DNA of 64,000 bases from Micrococcus sp. 2A (GTDB taxonomy: Bacteria > Actinomycetota > Actinomycetes > Actinomycetales > Micrococcaceae). The DNA lies in the NCBI RefSeq assembly GCF_039519235.1, contig NZ_CP154351.1, forward strand, positions 992,001 through 1,056,000, in the 5' to 3' direction. Numbering within the stretch: position 1 is the first letter of the stretch; every line of letters begins with the position of its first letter. The notes under the pieces were generated by a model. It ran no database searches, had not been told where the DNA came from, and was given only the letters and a program-made list of their open reading frames with translations. Both the position numbers and the translations under genes were made by a program. Shown one piece after another: positions 42,311 through 49,670 of this stretch.

Positions 42311-43263
42311 GGGGCCGAGACTCTGTCGGGACGGGCGCCGTCAGGCCAGGTGACATGGGTCCGCTTCAGGACGCCGCGTTCGGCCTCCAGGAGGGCCAGG
42401 GCGCCCTCATGGTCACCGCGCGCCTTCTTCCGCGTGTAGCGCGCATAAGTCTTCGTGACCGACTTGGCCCCGGAGTCCATCGTCAGTACGCCCTGCTCGA
42501 TCCAGATGGCCCGCGTGCACATCTCCTGGATGGTGCTCATGGAGTGGCTGACCAGGAACACGCATCCCGCCTGTTCGCGTAGCTGGTCGATCCGACTGCG
42601 CGTCCGTGCGCGGAACTGGGCGTCGCCGGTGTTCAGCGCCTCGTCGATGACCAGGATGTCGGGGTCCACCGCCGTGGCGATCGCGAACTGCAGGCGGGAT
42701 GCCATGCCCGAGGAGTACGCCTTCAGCGGCAGCTGAAGCGCCTTCGGCTCCAGTCCGGAGAGCTCGACGATCGAGTCGTACTTGGCTTCGGCCTCGACCT
42801 GGGACATGCCCATGGCCAGGCATCCGAGCATGATGTTGTCCTCGCCGGACACCTGGCGCACCAGGGCGGCGTTGACGCCCAGCATCACGGGGGTGGTCGC
42901 AGCGAACACATGGCCGGTCGTGGGATGGAGCTGACCGGTGACGAGCTTCATGAGCGTGGACTTGCCCGAGCCGTTGGTGCCGATTACACCGACTGACTCT
43001 CCGCGGCGAACGACCAGGGACAGAGGCTGCAGGGCTTCCACGGTGTTGGTGCGCAGGCCGGACGCGCCCCCGCGGAGGCGAGCTCGCAAGGAGCGTGTTC
43101 CGATGGCCTCCGCCGAGCGGACGGTGTAGGTCATCCCTGCCTGGTCGAGGACGACGGCGGCATCGTCCACCCGCTTCACCGGCGCCGGTGAAGCGACTGA
43201 TGGTGCGAGGGCGTGACGAGGGACGTAGGAGTTGGTCGAAGATGCCGAACTAGAAGGAGTCAT
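42307..43263 (-). CDS. ABC transporter ATP-binding protein, polysaccharide/teichoic acid export type
   Basis: A 318-residue TagH/Wzt-like ATPase. After a 60-residue extension come SLVVRRGESVGVIGTNGSGKSTL-type Walker A (IGTNGSGKST), SGEDNIMLGCLAMGMS, the signature LKAYSSGMASRLQFAIATA and Walker B ILVIDEALNTGDAQF, then the H-loop LVSHSMSTIQEMC. These motifs match ATPases driving export of lipid-linked wall polymers. Start ATG overlaps the permease stop; the longer upstream frame lies over the permease gene. A short tail follows the core without the extended carbohydrate-binding domain of some Wzt proteins. Confidence 0.9.
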   Translation of the reverse strand: MTPSSSASSTNSYVPRHALAPSVASPAPVKRVDDAAVVLDQAGMTYTVRSAEAIGTRSLRARLRGGASGLRTNTVEALQPLSLVVRRGESVGVIGTNGSGKSTLMKLVTGQLHPTTGHVFAATTPVMLGVNAALVRQVSGEDNIMLGCLAMGMSQVEAEAKYDSIVELSGLEPKALQLPLKAYSSGMASRLQFAIATAVDPDILVIDEALNTGDAQFRARTRSRIDQLREQAGCVFLVSHSMSTIQEMCTRAIWIEQGVLTMDSGAKSVTKTYARYTRKKARGDHEGALALLEAERGVLKRTHVTWPDGARPDRVSAP

Positions 43264-44141
43264 CGCTCCTCCCCGTATGTCTCCTCGGCCTTCCAGAAGA
43301 AGACGAGTCCGATCACGAGCAGCGCGGCGGTCCAGGCGAGCAGCACTGCCCAGCGCGCTGGGTCGGCCGACTGGCCGTAGACCATCGACTGCCGCGCGAT
43401 GTCCAGGACGCAGAACATGGGGTTCAGGTGCATGACGGTCATCATCGTGGGGCTGTTCTCGAAACGATGGGCGCTGAAGAAGACGGCGGACAGATAGAGC
43501 CAGATGCGCATACCGAACCCGATGAGGTTGGCGAAGTCGACCCAGTGGGCCACGATCCGTGCCAGCACAAGCGAGAGGCCGACGTTGAACAGGGTCTGGA
43601 CGGCCAGGAGGGGGATCATCAACAGCCATCGCCAGGTGATGGCTTCCAGGGGCGGGATCACCAGGACGAGTGCCACCATCACGGCCAAGGTGGGTCCGAA
43701 CTGCAGGAGTTCACGGATGTTGGTGGCGATGGGCAGAGTGGCGCGGGGGAACTGGAAGGCGCGCACGATCGAGGCATTGCTCGAGATGGACCGGGAGCCG
43801 CTCGTGACGGCCTGGGTCGTGAAGCGGAAGAGGAACACGCCGACGATGAGGTAGGCGATGAAGTTCTCGATCCCCCGCCCGGTTCCCAGGAGCAGTCCAA
43901 ACACAAGGAAGTACGCCAGACCGTCCAGGATCGGGTTGAGCACCATCCACAGGCGGCCCAGCGTGTTCGTCGAGTTGGCCCCGGCGATACGGGAGCGAGA
44001 GTCGAACAGGATGAATGACCGGTAGGACCAGAGCGAGGCGATATACGCTCCCAGCTGAGGGCGAGCGCCGACGCGGTGCAGCCCAGATCCGTCCACTTCG
44101 AGCACGATTTCCGTCCCTGTGGCTGCCGTGGATTCGGCCAT
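43260..44141 (-). CDS. ABC-2 type polysaccharide export permease
   Basis: The 293-residue TagG/Wzm-type permease has about six membrane segments, including LDGLAYFLVFGLLLG, FIAYLIVGVFLFRF, FGPTLAVMVALVLVI and AVLLAWTAALLVIGLVFFW. The typical SRYRGS-like N-terminal region appears as SLWSYRSFILFDSRSRI, and FPRATLPI is the conserved mid-protein motif. The ATG at 44141 is chosen for its AGAGAGGG ribosome binding site; an ATG at 44165 would add eight residues. It is coupled to the ATPase and exports the polymer, probably while still lipid-linked. Confidence 0.88.
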   Translation of the reverse strand: MAESTAATGTEIVLEVDGSGLHRVGARPQLGAYIASLWSYRSFILFDSRSRIAGANSTNTLGRLWMVLNPILDGLAYFLVFGLLLGTGRGIENFIAYLIVGVFLFRFTTQAVTSGSRSISSNASIVRAFQFPRATLPIATNIRELLQFGPTLAVMVALVLVIPPLEAITWRWLLMIPLLAVQTLFNVGLSLVLARIVAHWVDFANLIGFGMRIWLYLSAVFFSAHRFENSPTMMTVMHLNPMFCVLDIARQSMVYGQSADPARWAVLLAWTAALLVIGLVFFWKAEETYGEER

Positions 44142-44205
44142 GCGGAACAACCCTCTCTTGCGCATCTCGCGGGCGAACGTGCCGGTGGGGGCGACGCGAG
44201 TCGTC

Positions 44206-44211
44206 AGTCTA
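44206..44211 (-). promoter_or_regulatory. -10 element of the ABC exporter operon
   Basis: TAGACT on the minus strand lies 64 bases before the permease ATG. It faces the identical plus-strand box at 44238-44243. Confidence 0.5.
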
Positions 44212-44237
44212 GCCCGCGTCCCACTCGGCCCGATCAG

Positions 44238-44243
44238 TAGACT
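44238..44243 (+). promoter_or_regulatory. -10 element of wecB
   Basis: TAGACT lies 64 bases before the wecB TTG start, divergent from and identical to the exporter's -10. The two are separated by 26 bases. Confidence 0.5.
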
Positions 44244-44307
44244 CAGGTGAACCGGAGGGCGGGTCACGGCACTCCCCGGTACCCCGCAGTCAACCCTGGA
44301 GGATCTC

Positions 44308-45453
44308 TTGCCCATCGTCATGCCCATCTACGGAACCCGACCGGAGGCCATCAAGGTGGCGCCCATCGTGAAGGCGCTCCAGGCGGACGACCGCTTCGAC
44401 TGCGTCGTCACGGTCACGGGACAGCACCGCGAGATGCTGGACCAGGTCAATGAGCTCTTCGGGATCGTCCCCGACCATGACCTCAACATCATCCAGCCGC
44501 GCCAGACCCTCAACGGCGTCTTCGCCCGCACCCTCGCCGGCCTCGACGCCGTGCTGGAGGAGGTCGGCCCTGACGCCGTCCTCGTGCAGGGGGACACCAC
44601 CACCTCGACGGCGGCCGCCGTCGCCGCGTTCAACCGCCAGATCCCCGTGGTCCACGCCGAGGCGGGCCTGCGAAGCTTCGACATCATGTCCCCGTTCCCG
44701 GAGGAGGCGAACCGGAAGATCACCAGCCAGATCGCCGCGCTGCACCTGCCGCCCACCTCGGTCAGTCGGGACAACCTGCTGCGCGAGGCTGTCGCGGAGG
44801 AGGACGTCTACGTCACCGGGAACACCGTGATCGACGCCCTCCTGGAGGCCGTGCGGGCCCAGGTGCCGTTCGAGGACGAGCGCCTCGCCGCCCTCGAGTC
44901 GTCCGGGCGCCGCATCGTGCTCATCACCACGCACCGCCGCGAGAACCAGGGTGATGCGATGCGCGGGGTCGGTCGAGCACTGGCCCGGCTCGCGGCCCGC
45001 TTCCCGGACGTGTCGTTCGTCCTGCCGGCGCACCGCAACCCCGTGGTGCGCGAGGCGATCCTGCCCCACCTCGAGGGCCTGGAGAACGTGCTCGTCACCG
45101 AGCCGCTGGCGTACGGCGAGTTCACCCACCTGCTCTCGGCGGCCACCGTGGTGCTCACCGACTCGGGCGGGGTGCAGGAGGAGGCGCCCTCGCTGGGCAA
45201 GCCCGTCCTCGTGATGCGGGAGAACACCGAACGCCCCGAGGCCGTGAGCGCCGGGACCGTCCGGCTGATCGGCACGGACGAGGAGCTCGTGGTCTCCGAG
45301 GTCTCCCGCCTCCTCGAGGACCCCCAGGCCTACACCGCCATGAGCACGGCGGTGAATCCCTACGGCGACGGCCGCGCGGCCGAGAGGACGGTGTCCGGGA
45401 TCGCGCAGCTGCTGGGTGTGGGGGAGCGGCTGCCCGCCTTCGACGGCGCCTGA
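44308..45453 (+). CDS. wecB: UDP-N-acetylglucosamine 2-epimerase (non-hydrolysing)
   Basis: WecB interconverts UDP-GlcNAc and UDP-ManNAc, feeding WecC. The 381-residue protein has MPIYGTRPEAIKVAPIVKAL at the start, VTGQHREMLDQV, VQGDTTTSTAAAVAAF, VHAEAGLRSFD, TTHRRENQGDAM and TDSGGVQEEAPSLGKPVL with the UDP-binding residues. The family motif begins almost at once, which forces a TTG start at 44308, backed by TGGAGGA four bases upstream. It has its own promoter, divergent from the exporter operon, so precursor supply and export are switched from one intergenic region. Confidence 0.94.
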   Translation: MPIVMPIYGTRPEAIKVAPIVKALQADDRFDCVVTVTGQHREMLDQVNELFGIVPDHDLNIIQPRQTLNGVFARTLAGLDAVLEEVGPDAVLVQGDTTTSTAAAVAAFNRQIPVVHAEAGLRSFDIMSPFPEEANRKITSQIAALHLPPTSVSRDNLLREAVAEEDVYVTGNTVIDALLEAVRAQVPFEDERLAALESSGRRIVLITTHRRENQGDAMRGVGRALARLAARFPDVSFVLPAHRNPVVREAILPHLEGLENVLVTEPLAYGEFTHLLSAATVVLTDSGGVQEEAPSLGKPVLVMRENTERPEAVSAGTVRLIGTDEELVVSEVSRLLEDPQAYTAMSTAVNPYGDGRAAERTVSGIAQLLGVGERLPAFDGA

Positions 45454-45463
45454 GCCCCGGCGG

Positions 45464-45500
45464 TCTGCCGCCCGACGCCGACGGCGTCTGGGCGGTCAGA
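45464..45500. terminator. Bidirectional terminator between wecB and the MFS gene
   Basis: CCGCCCGACGCC pairs with GGCGTC-T-GGGCGG around a GAC loop (12 pairs, one bulge). Four more outer pairs run into the end of the MFS gene. It lies between convergent stops. Confidence 0.6.
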
Positions 45501-46815
45501 AGTGGTCGCGCGGCGCCGGAGTCACGTCCGGCGGGATGATCGTGGGCAGCGAGCCCGTGCGCGGTCCGCCCGGGGCGACCGGCACGTTGGTCTCGGGGGC
45601 GCGGGTCCAGGCCAGCGCACCGATCAGGATCACACCGCCGGTGAGCACGAACGCCCAGCCGTAGCCGGCGTGGTCCACCACGAGGCCGGCCAGCAGTGGA
45701 CCGGCGATCGCACCGAGGTCCGCGGACATCTGCGCCGCGGACATCACCGGCCCGGCCTTGCGGCCCTGGCCCACCATGTCCGCGATGGCGGCCTGCTGCG
45801 GGGCGTTGAGCACGCCGGTGCCGGCTCCGGAGAGCAGGCACGCGACCAGGAACAGCAGGGGCGACTGCATCCACCCGATCACGCCGGTGGTGGCGGCCAT
45901 GGTGAGCAGGCCGGTGAGGATCAGCGGCTTGCGGCCGTGCACGTCGGAGAGACGCGAGGAGAAGGTCACGGCGACCACGTTGCCCAGCGCGAACACGGAG
46001 AGGGCGAGGCCGGCCATGAAGGCCCCGTCCACCGGCCACCCCAGCAGCGCCGTGCCCGCGAACGCGGTGCCGGCGAACAGCGGCATCACCGAGTTGCGCA
46101 CGCCGAACGTGGCCCAGCCGTTCGCGAAGAACGAGGCGAGCGCCGCACGGTAGGACGGCAGGCCGAACGCCTCCTTCAGGGGCATCGTCGGGCGGGGATC
46201 GCCGGTGCCACGGTCCGCGCGCCGCGTGTCCCGCAGCAGGACGAACACCATCCCCGCGGCGATCACCAGCGACGTGCCGTAGATCAGGAACGGCGCACGG
46301 AAGCCGAAGACCGCCAGGGCGGAGCCCACGATCGGCCCCACGATGTTGCCGATCAGGAAGGCGGAGGCGTACGCACCGGAGACGCGCCCGCGCATCGTCG
46401 GCGGTGACTTCGCCGCCAGGAACGCCATGGCGGACACCGTGAACAGCGTGGAGCCGACGCCGCCGAGGGCGCGGAAGAGCAGCAGCTGCTCGAACGTCTG
46501 AGCGAAGGCGATGAGGAACATGGACGCGGCCACGATCAGCACACCGGTCATGTACACGGGCGTCTCGCCGAGGCGGTTCGTCAGGCGCCCGGAGAGCGGG
46601 GCGAACAGGAGCCGCGTCAGCCCGAACGCGGAGACGACGGCGGCCACGGCCGTCGCGGACGCGTTGAAGGAGCTCGCGTACTGCGGCAGGAGCGGGGCGA
46701 TGATGCCGAACCCGATGGCGATCACGAACGCCGCCGCGACCAGCACCTTCACGTCCCGGGGGAGCGGTGGTCGGGACGGTCGGCGGTCACGGGAGGGCGG
46801 CATGCCCGTCATCAT
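45496..46815 (-). CDS. Major facilitator superfamily transporter
   Basis: A 439-residue, 12-segment MFS protein. The first helix is VLVAAAFVIAIGFGIIAPLLPQY. The motif-A loop between helices 2 and 3 reads GRLTNRLGETP, and a second loop SSRLSDVHGRKPLIL sits between helices 8 and 9. A cytoplasmic loop of about 30 charged residues (RDTRRADRGTGDPRP) divides the halves, and the C-terminus is Pro-rich. It looks like a drug or sugar exporter, but the substrate is unknown. It faces wecB and is divergent from ftsY with only 27 bases between starts. Confidence 0.88.
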   Translation of the reverse strand: MMTGMPPSRDRRPSRPPLPRDVKVLVAAAFVIAIGFGIIAPLLPQYASSFNASATAVAAVVSAFGLTRLLFAPLSGRLTNRLGETPVYMTGVLIVAASMFLIAFAQTFEQLLLFRALGGVGSTLFTVSAMAFLAAKSPPTMRGRVSGAYASAFLIGNIVGPIVGSALAVFGFRAPFLIYGTSLVIAAGMVFVLLRDTRRADRGTGDPRPTMPLKEAFGLPSYRAALASFFANGWATFGVRNSVMPLFAGTAFAGTALLGWPVDGAFMAGLALSVFALGNVVAVTFSSRLSDVHGRKPLILTGLLTMAATTGVIGWMQSPLLFLVACLLSGAGTGVLNAPQQAAIADMVGQGRKAGPVMSAAQMSADLGAIAGPLLAGLVVDHAGYGWAFVLTGGVILIGALAWTRAPETNVPVAPGGPRTGSLPTIIPPDVTPAPRDHF

Positions 46816-46830
46816 CCCACGCCCCTGTGA

Positions 46831-46836
46831 CAGACT
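46831..46836 (+). promoter_or_regulatory. -10 element of ftsY
   Basis: CAGACT ends six bases before the ftsY GTG at 46843, again a leaderless-type spacing. Confidence 0.4.
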
Positions 46837-46842
46837 GGCCTC

Positions 46843-48084
46843 GTGGAAATCGCCCTCATCATCTCAGTCGTGATCGCCCTGCTGGTGGGCACCGTCCTCG
46901 TCGGATTCCTCGATCGTCGCCCCGCGCCGCCGAAGGGCGCCTACCCGGGGCTGCGTGACGCGGACGACCCCGCGCCCGGCGTCGCCTCCGGCGGCTCCCA
47001 CGGTTCGACCGCGGTGCTCGAGCGCCCCGAGGCCCCCGACGCCGAGCTGCTCGCCCCGGCGCCCAAGCACGCCGCGCCTCCGGTCGTCGAGGCTGCCCCG
47101 GTGGAGACCGTGCCGGTCGAGGTCGAGCCGGAGACCACGCGCCAGCTTGAGCGCCCCGAGGCCGCCGGCACGCGCCTGGCCCGCCTGCGGGCGCGCCTGC
47201 TGAAGTCCAACAACGTCTTCGGCAAGTCCCTCCTCGCCCTGCTGTCCCAGGACCGCATCGACGACGACGTGTGGGACGAGATCGAGGAGACGCTGCTCAT
47301 GGCGGACCTCGGCACGGACGCCACCATGGAGCTCGTGGACCGTCTCAAGGCCCGCGTGACCGTGGCCGGCACCCGTGACCCGCAGGAGCTGCGCGGCCTG
47401 CTGCGCGAGGAGCTCGTGGCCATGCTCGATCCCTCGCTGGACCGCCGCATCGCCGCCACCCGCAAGAACGACCTCCCGGCCGTGACCATGGTCGTGGGCG
47501 TCAACGGTGTCGGCAAGACCACCACCGTGGGCAAGCTGGCCCGCGTGCTCGTGGCCGAGGACCGCACCGTGGTGCTCGGCGCGGCCGACACCTTCCGCGC
47601 CGCCGCCGCCGAGCAGCTCGCCACGTGGGGCGCCCGCGTGGGCGTGGAGACCGTCAAGTCCGACGTCGAGGGCGCGGACCCCGCCTCCGTCGCCTTCGAG
47701 GCCGTGAAGACCGGCATCGAGCAGGAGGTGGACTGCGTCCTGGTGGACACCGCGGGCCGCCTGCAGAACAAGGCCAACCTCATGGACGAGCTCGGCAAGA
47801 TCAAGCGCGTCATCGAGAAGCAGGCCGCCGTGGACGAGGTCTTCCTCGTCCTGGACGCCACCACGGGCCAGAACGGCCTCACCCAGGCGAAGGTGTTCGC
47901 CGAGGTCGTGGACGTCACCGGCATCGTGCTCACCAAGCTGGACGGCACCGCCAAGGGCGGCATCGTCGTGGCGATCCAGCGCACGCTCGGCGTGCCGGTC
48001 AAGCTGATCGGCCTGGGTGAGGGCGCGGACGACCTCGCCCCCTTCACCGCCGAAGGCTTCGTGGACGCGCTGCTCGCCGACTGA
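46843..48084 (+). CDS. ftsY: Signal recognition particle receptor FtsY
   Basis: FtsY docks ribosome-SRP complexes at the membrane and shares its GTPase cycle with Ffh (49.7 kb). The 413-residue protein has an N-terminal membrane segment (IALIISVVIALLVGTVLVGFL), an acidic/Pro linker, then the NG domain: VVGVNGVGKTTTVGKLARVL (G1), DTFRAAAAEQLATW, DTAGRLQNKANLM and TKLDGTAKGG. The membrane anchor is the actinobacterial form, unlike soluble FtsY of E. coli. GTG start set by the spacing to the -10 box. Confidence 0.95.
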   Translation: MEIALIISVVIALLVGTVLVGFLDRRPAPPKGAYPGLRDADDPAPGVASGGSHGSTAVLERPEAPDAELLAPAPKHAAPPVVEAAPVETVPVEVEPETTRQLERPEAAGTRLARLRARLLKSNNVFGKSLLALLSQDRIDDDVWDEIEETLLMADLGTDATMELVDRLKARVTVAGTRDPQELRGLLREELVAMLDPSLDRRIAATRKNDLPAVTMVVGVNGVGKTTTVGKLARVLVAEDRTVVLGAADTFRAAAAEQLATWGARVGVETVKSDVEGADPASVAFEAVKTGIEQEVDCVLVDTAGRLQNKANLMDELGKIKRVIEKQAAVDEVFLVLDATTGQNGLTQAKVFAEVVDVTGIVLTKLDGTAKGGIVVAIQRTLGVPVKLIGLGEGADDLAPFTAEGFVDALLAD

Positions 48085-48110
48085 GCAGCGCCGCCCGAGG
48101 ACGGGCATGC

Positions 48111-48141
48111 GTGGCGTCACAGAGGCGTGTGTGGCGTCACA
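48111..48141. repeat. Direct repeat upstream of the ammonium transporter gene
   Basis: GTGGCGTCACA occurs at 48111-48121 and 48131-48141, exactly 20 bases apart, two helical turns. It lies 37 bases upstream of a TAGGAT -10 box (48178-48183), a typical place for an activator. Confidence 0.55.
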
Positions 48142-48177
48142 AAACGGCAGGGTCGGGCGGTGCGCCGCCCCTGCGCC

Positions 48178-48183
48178 TAGGAT
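48178..48183 (+). promoter_or_regulatory. -10 element of the ammonium transporter gene
   Basis: TAGGAT lies 90 bases before the ATG at 48274. There is no clear -35, which fits activator-dependent transcription. Confidence 0.45.
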
Positions 48184-48273
48184 CACGGCATCGGCCCGAC
48201 AGGGCCGGGCGACGACGCCTCCGGGCATCGGTCGCCGCACTGCCGTCCGGGGGCCCGACCGGAAGGTGCAGCG

Positions 48274-49563
48274 ATGAACGACCCGACCACCCTGGATGCC
48301 GGAACGGTATGGACCGTCACGAGCGCGGGCCTCGTCCTCTTGATGACGCCGGGTCTGGCGCTCTTCTACGGCGGCATGACGCGCGCGAAGTCCGCCCTCA
48401 ACATGATGATGATGTCCTTCGTCTCGATGGGGCTCATCGGCGTCGTCTGGGTCCTGTGGGGCTACGGCATGACCCATGAGCCGGGCTGGCTGGGACTCGT
48501 GGGCAACCCCCTCTCCGACCTCGGCCTGAGCGATGCGATGGCCGAGGGGAACCTGATCCCCGCGGCCTACGCGGCCACCTTCGCCGTCATCGCGGTGGCC
48601 CTCATCTCCGGCGCCGTGGCCGACCGGGCGCGCTTCGCCACGTGGTGCGTGTTCGTGCCCGTGTGGGTCAGCCTCGTCTATGCGCCGCTCGCCTACATGG
48701 TGTGGGGCGGCGGGCTGCTCTCCGAGGAGGGCGCGATCGGCTCTCGCCTCGGGGAGGCCCTCGACTTCGCCGGCGGCCTCGTGGTGCACATCAGCGCCGG
48801 CGTGGCCGCGCTCGTGCTGGCGCTGTTCATGGGCAAGCGGAAGGGCTTCGGCGTGGACCCGGCGCACCGCCCGCACAACGTGCCCTTCGTGATGCTGGGC
48901 GCCGCAATCCTGTGGTTCGGCTGGTTCGGCTTCAACGGCGGCGCCGCCCAGGGCGGGCACCAGCTCGGGCTCGTGTGGATCACCACCCTGGCCGCCGGCT
49001 CGGCCGGCATGCTCGGGTGGATCGTCGTCGAGTGGCTGCGCCGCGGCCGCCCGACCTCGATCGGCACGGCCTCCGGCATCGTGTCCGGGCTCGTGGCCAT
49101 CACCCCGGCCTGCGCGTACGTGAGCCCCGTCGGCGCGATCGTGATCGGCCTCGTCTCCGGCGCGGCGTCCGCGCTCGCCGTCAACCTCAAGTACCGGCTC
49201 GGCTTCGACGACTCGCTCGACGTGGTCGGCGTCCACCTCACCGCGGGCATCCTCGGCACCGTGCTGATCGGCTTCTTCGCCCTGCCCTCTGAAGGACCCG
49301 CGGGCCTCTTCTACGGGGGTGACGCGTCCCTGCTGCTCACCCAGGCGGTCGCCGTCGTGGTGGCCGTGGTGTTCACGGCGGTCGTGACCGCCGTGATCGC
49401 CCTCGTACTGCGGAACACCCTCGGCCTGCGCGTGAGCGCCGAGGACGAGGAGCGGGGCGTGGACGTCACGCTGCACTCCGAGACCGCCTACGACGTGGGC
49501 TTCGGCGCCGTGCCCGTCCCGGCCGACGCGCTCGCCCACACCGGGGAGCGGTCAGCGGGCTGA
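48274..49563 (+). CDS. amt: Ammonium transporter
   Basis: An 11-segment Amt/MEP channel of 429 residues for ammonium uptake. It shows the family N-terminus VWTVTSAGLVLLMTPGLALFYGG, the DFAGGLVVHISAGVAALVLA segment with the first pore histidine, a WFGWFGFNGGAAQGG helix, GIVSGLVAITPAC and VGVHLTAGILGTVLIG with the second pore histidine. No PII (glnK) gene is adjacent, unlike in many bacteria; ftsY and ffh flank it. Start ATG preceded by GGAAGGTG. Confidence 0.95.
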   Translation: MNDPTTLDAGTVWTVTSAGLVLLMTPGLALFYGGMTRAKSALNMMMMSFVSMGLIGVVWVLWGYGMTHEPGWLGLVGNPLSDLGLSDAMAEGNLIPAAYAATFAVIAVALISGAVADRARFATWCVFVPVWVSLVYAPLAYMVWGGGLLSEEGAIGSRLGEALDFAGGLVVHISAGVAALVLALFMGKRKGFGVDPAHRPHNVPFVMLGAAILWFGWFGFNGGAAQGGHQLGLVWITTLAAGSAGMLGWIVVEWLRRGRPTSIGTASGIVSGLVAITPACAYVSPVGAIVIGLVSGAASALAVNLKYRLGFDDSLDVVGVHLTAGILGTVLIGFFALPSEGPAGLFYGGDASLLLTQAVAVVVAVVFTAVVTAVIALVLRNTLGLRVSAEDEERGVDVTLHSETAYDVGFGAVPVPADALAHTGERSAG

Positions 49564-49577
49564 GCGGCCACGGTTGC

Positions 49578-49583
49578 TAGGCT
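49578..49583 (+). promoter_or_regulatory. -10 element upstream of ffh
   Basis: TAGGCT sits just after the amt stop and immediately before a large hairpin, about 88 bases ahead of the ffh GTG. Confidence 0.4.
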
Positions 49584-49584
49584 T

Positions 49585-49620
49585 GCCGGGCGACGTCGTC
49601 GGATGACGGCGTCGCCCGGC
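49585..49620 (+). terminator. Hairpin between amt and ffh (amt terminator or ffh leader element)
   Basis: A 16-pair stem (49585-49600 with 49605-49620, one G-U) has a GGAT loop. It lies 21 bases after the amt stop, but also at the predicted 5' end of the ffh transcript, so it could act as either. Confidence 0.55.
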
Positions 49621-49670
49621 GGTCTTCACGACGCCGACACCCCTGACGCCTGCGAAGGATCCCACCCGCC

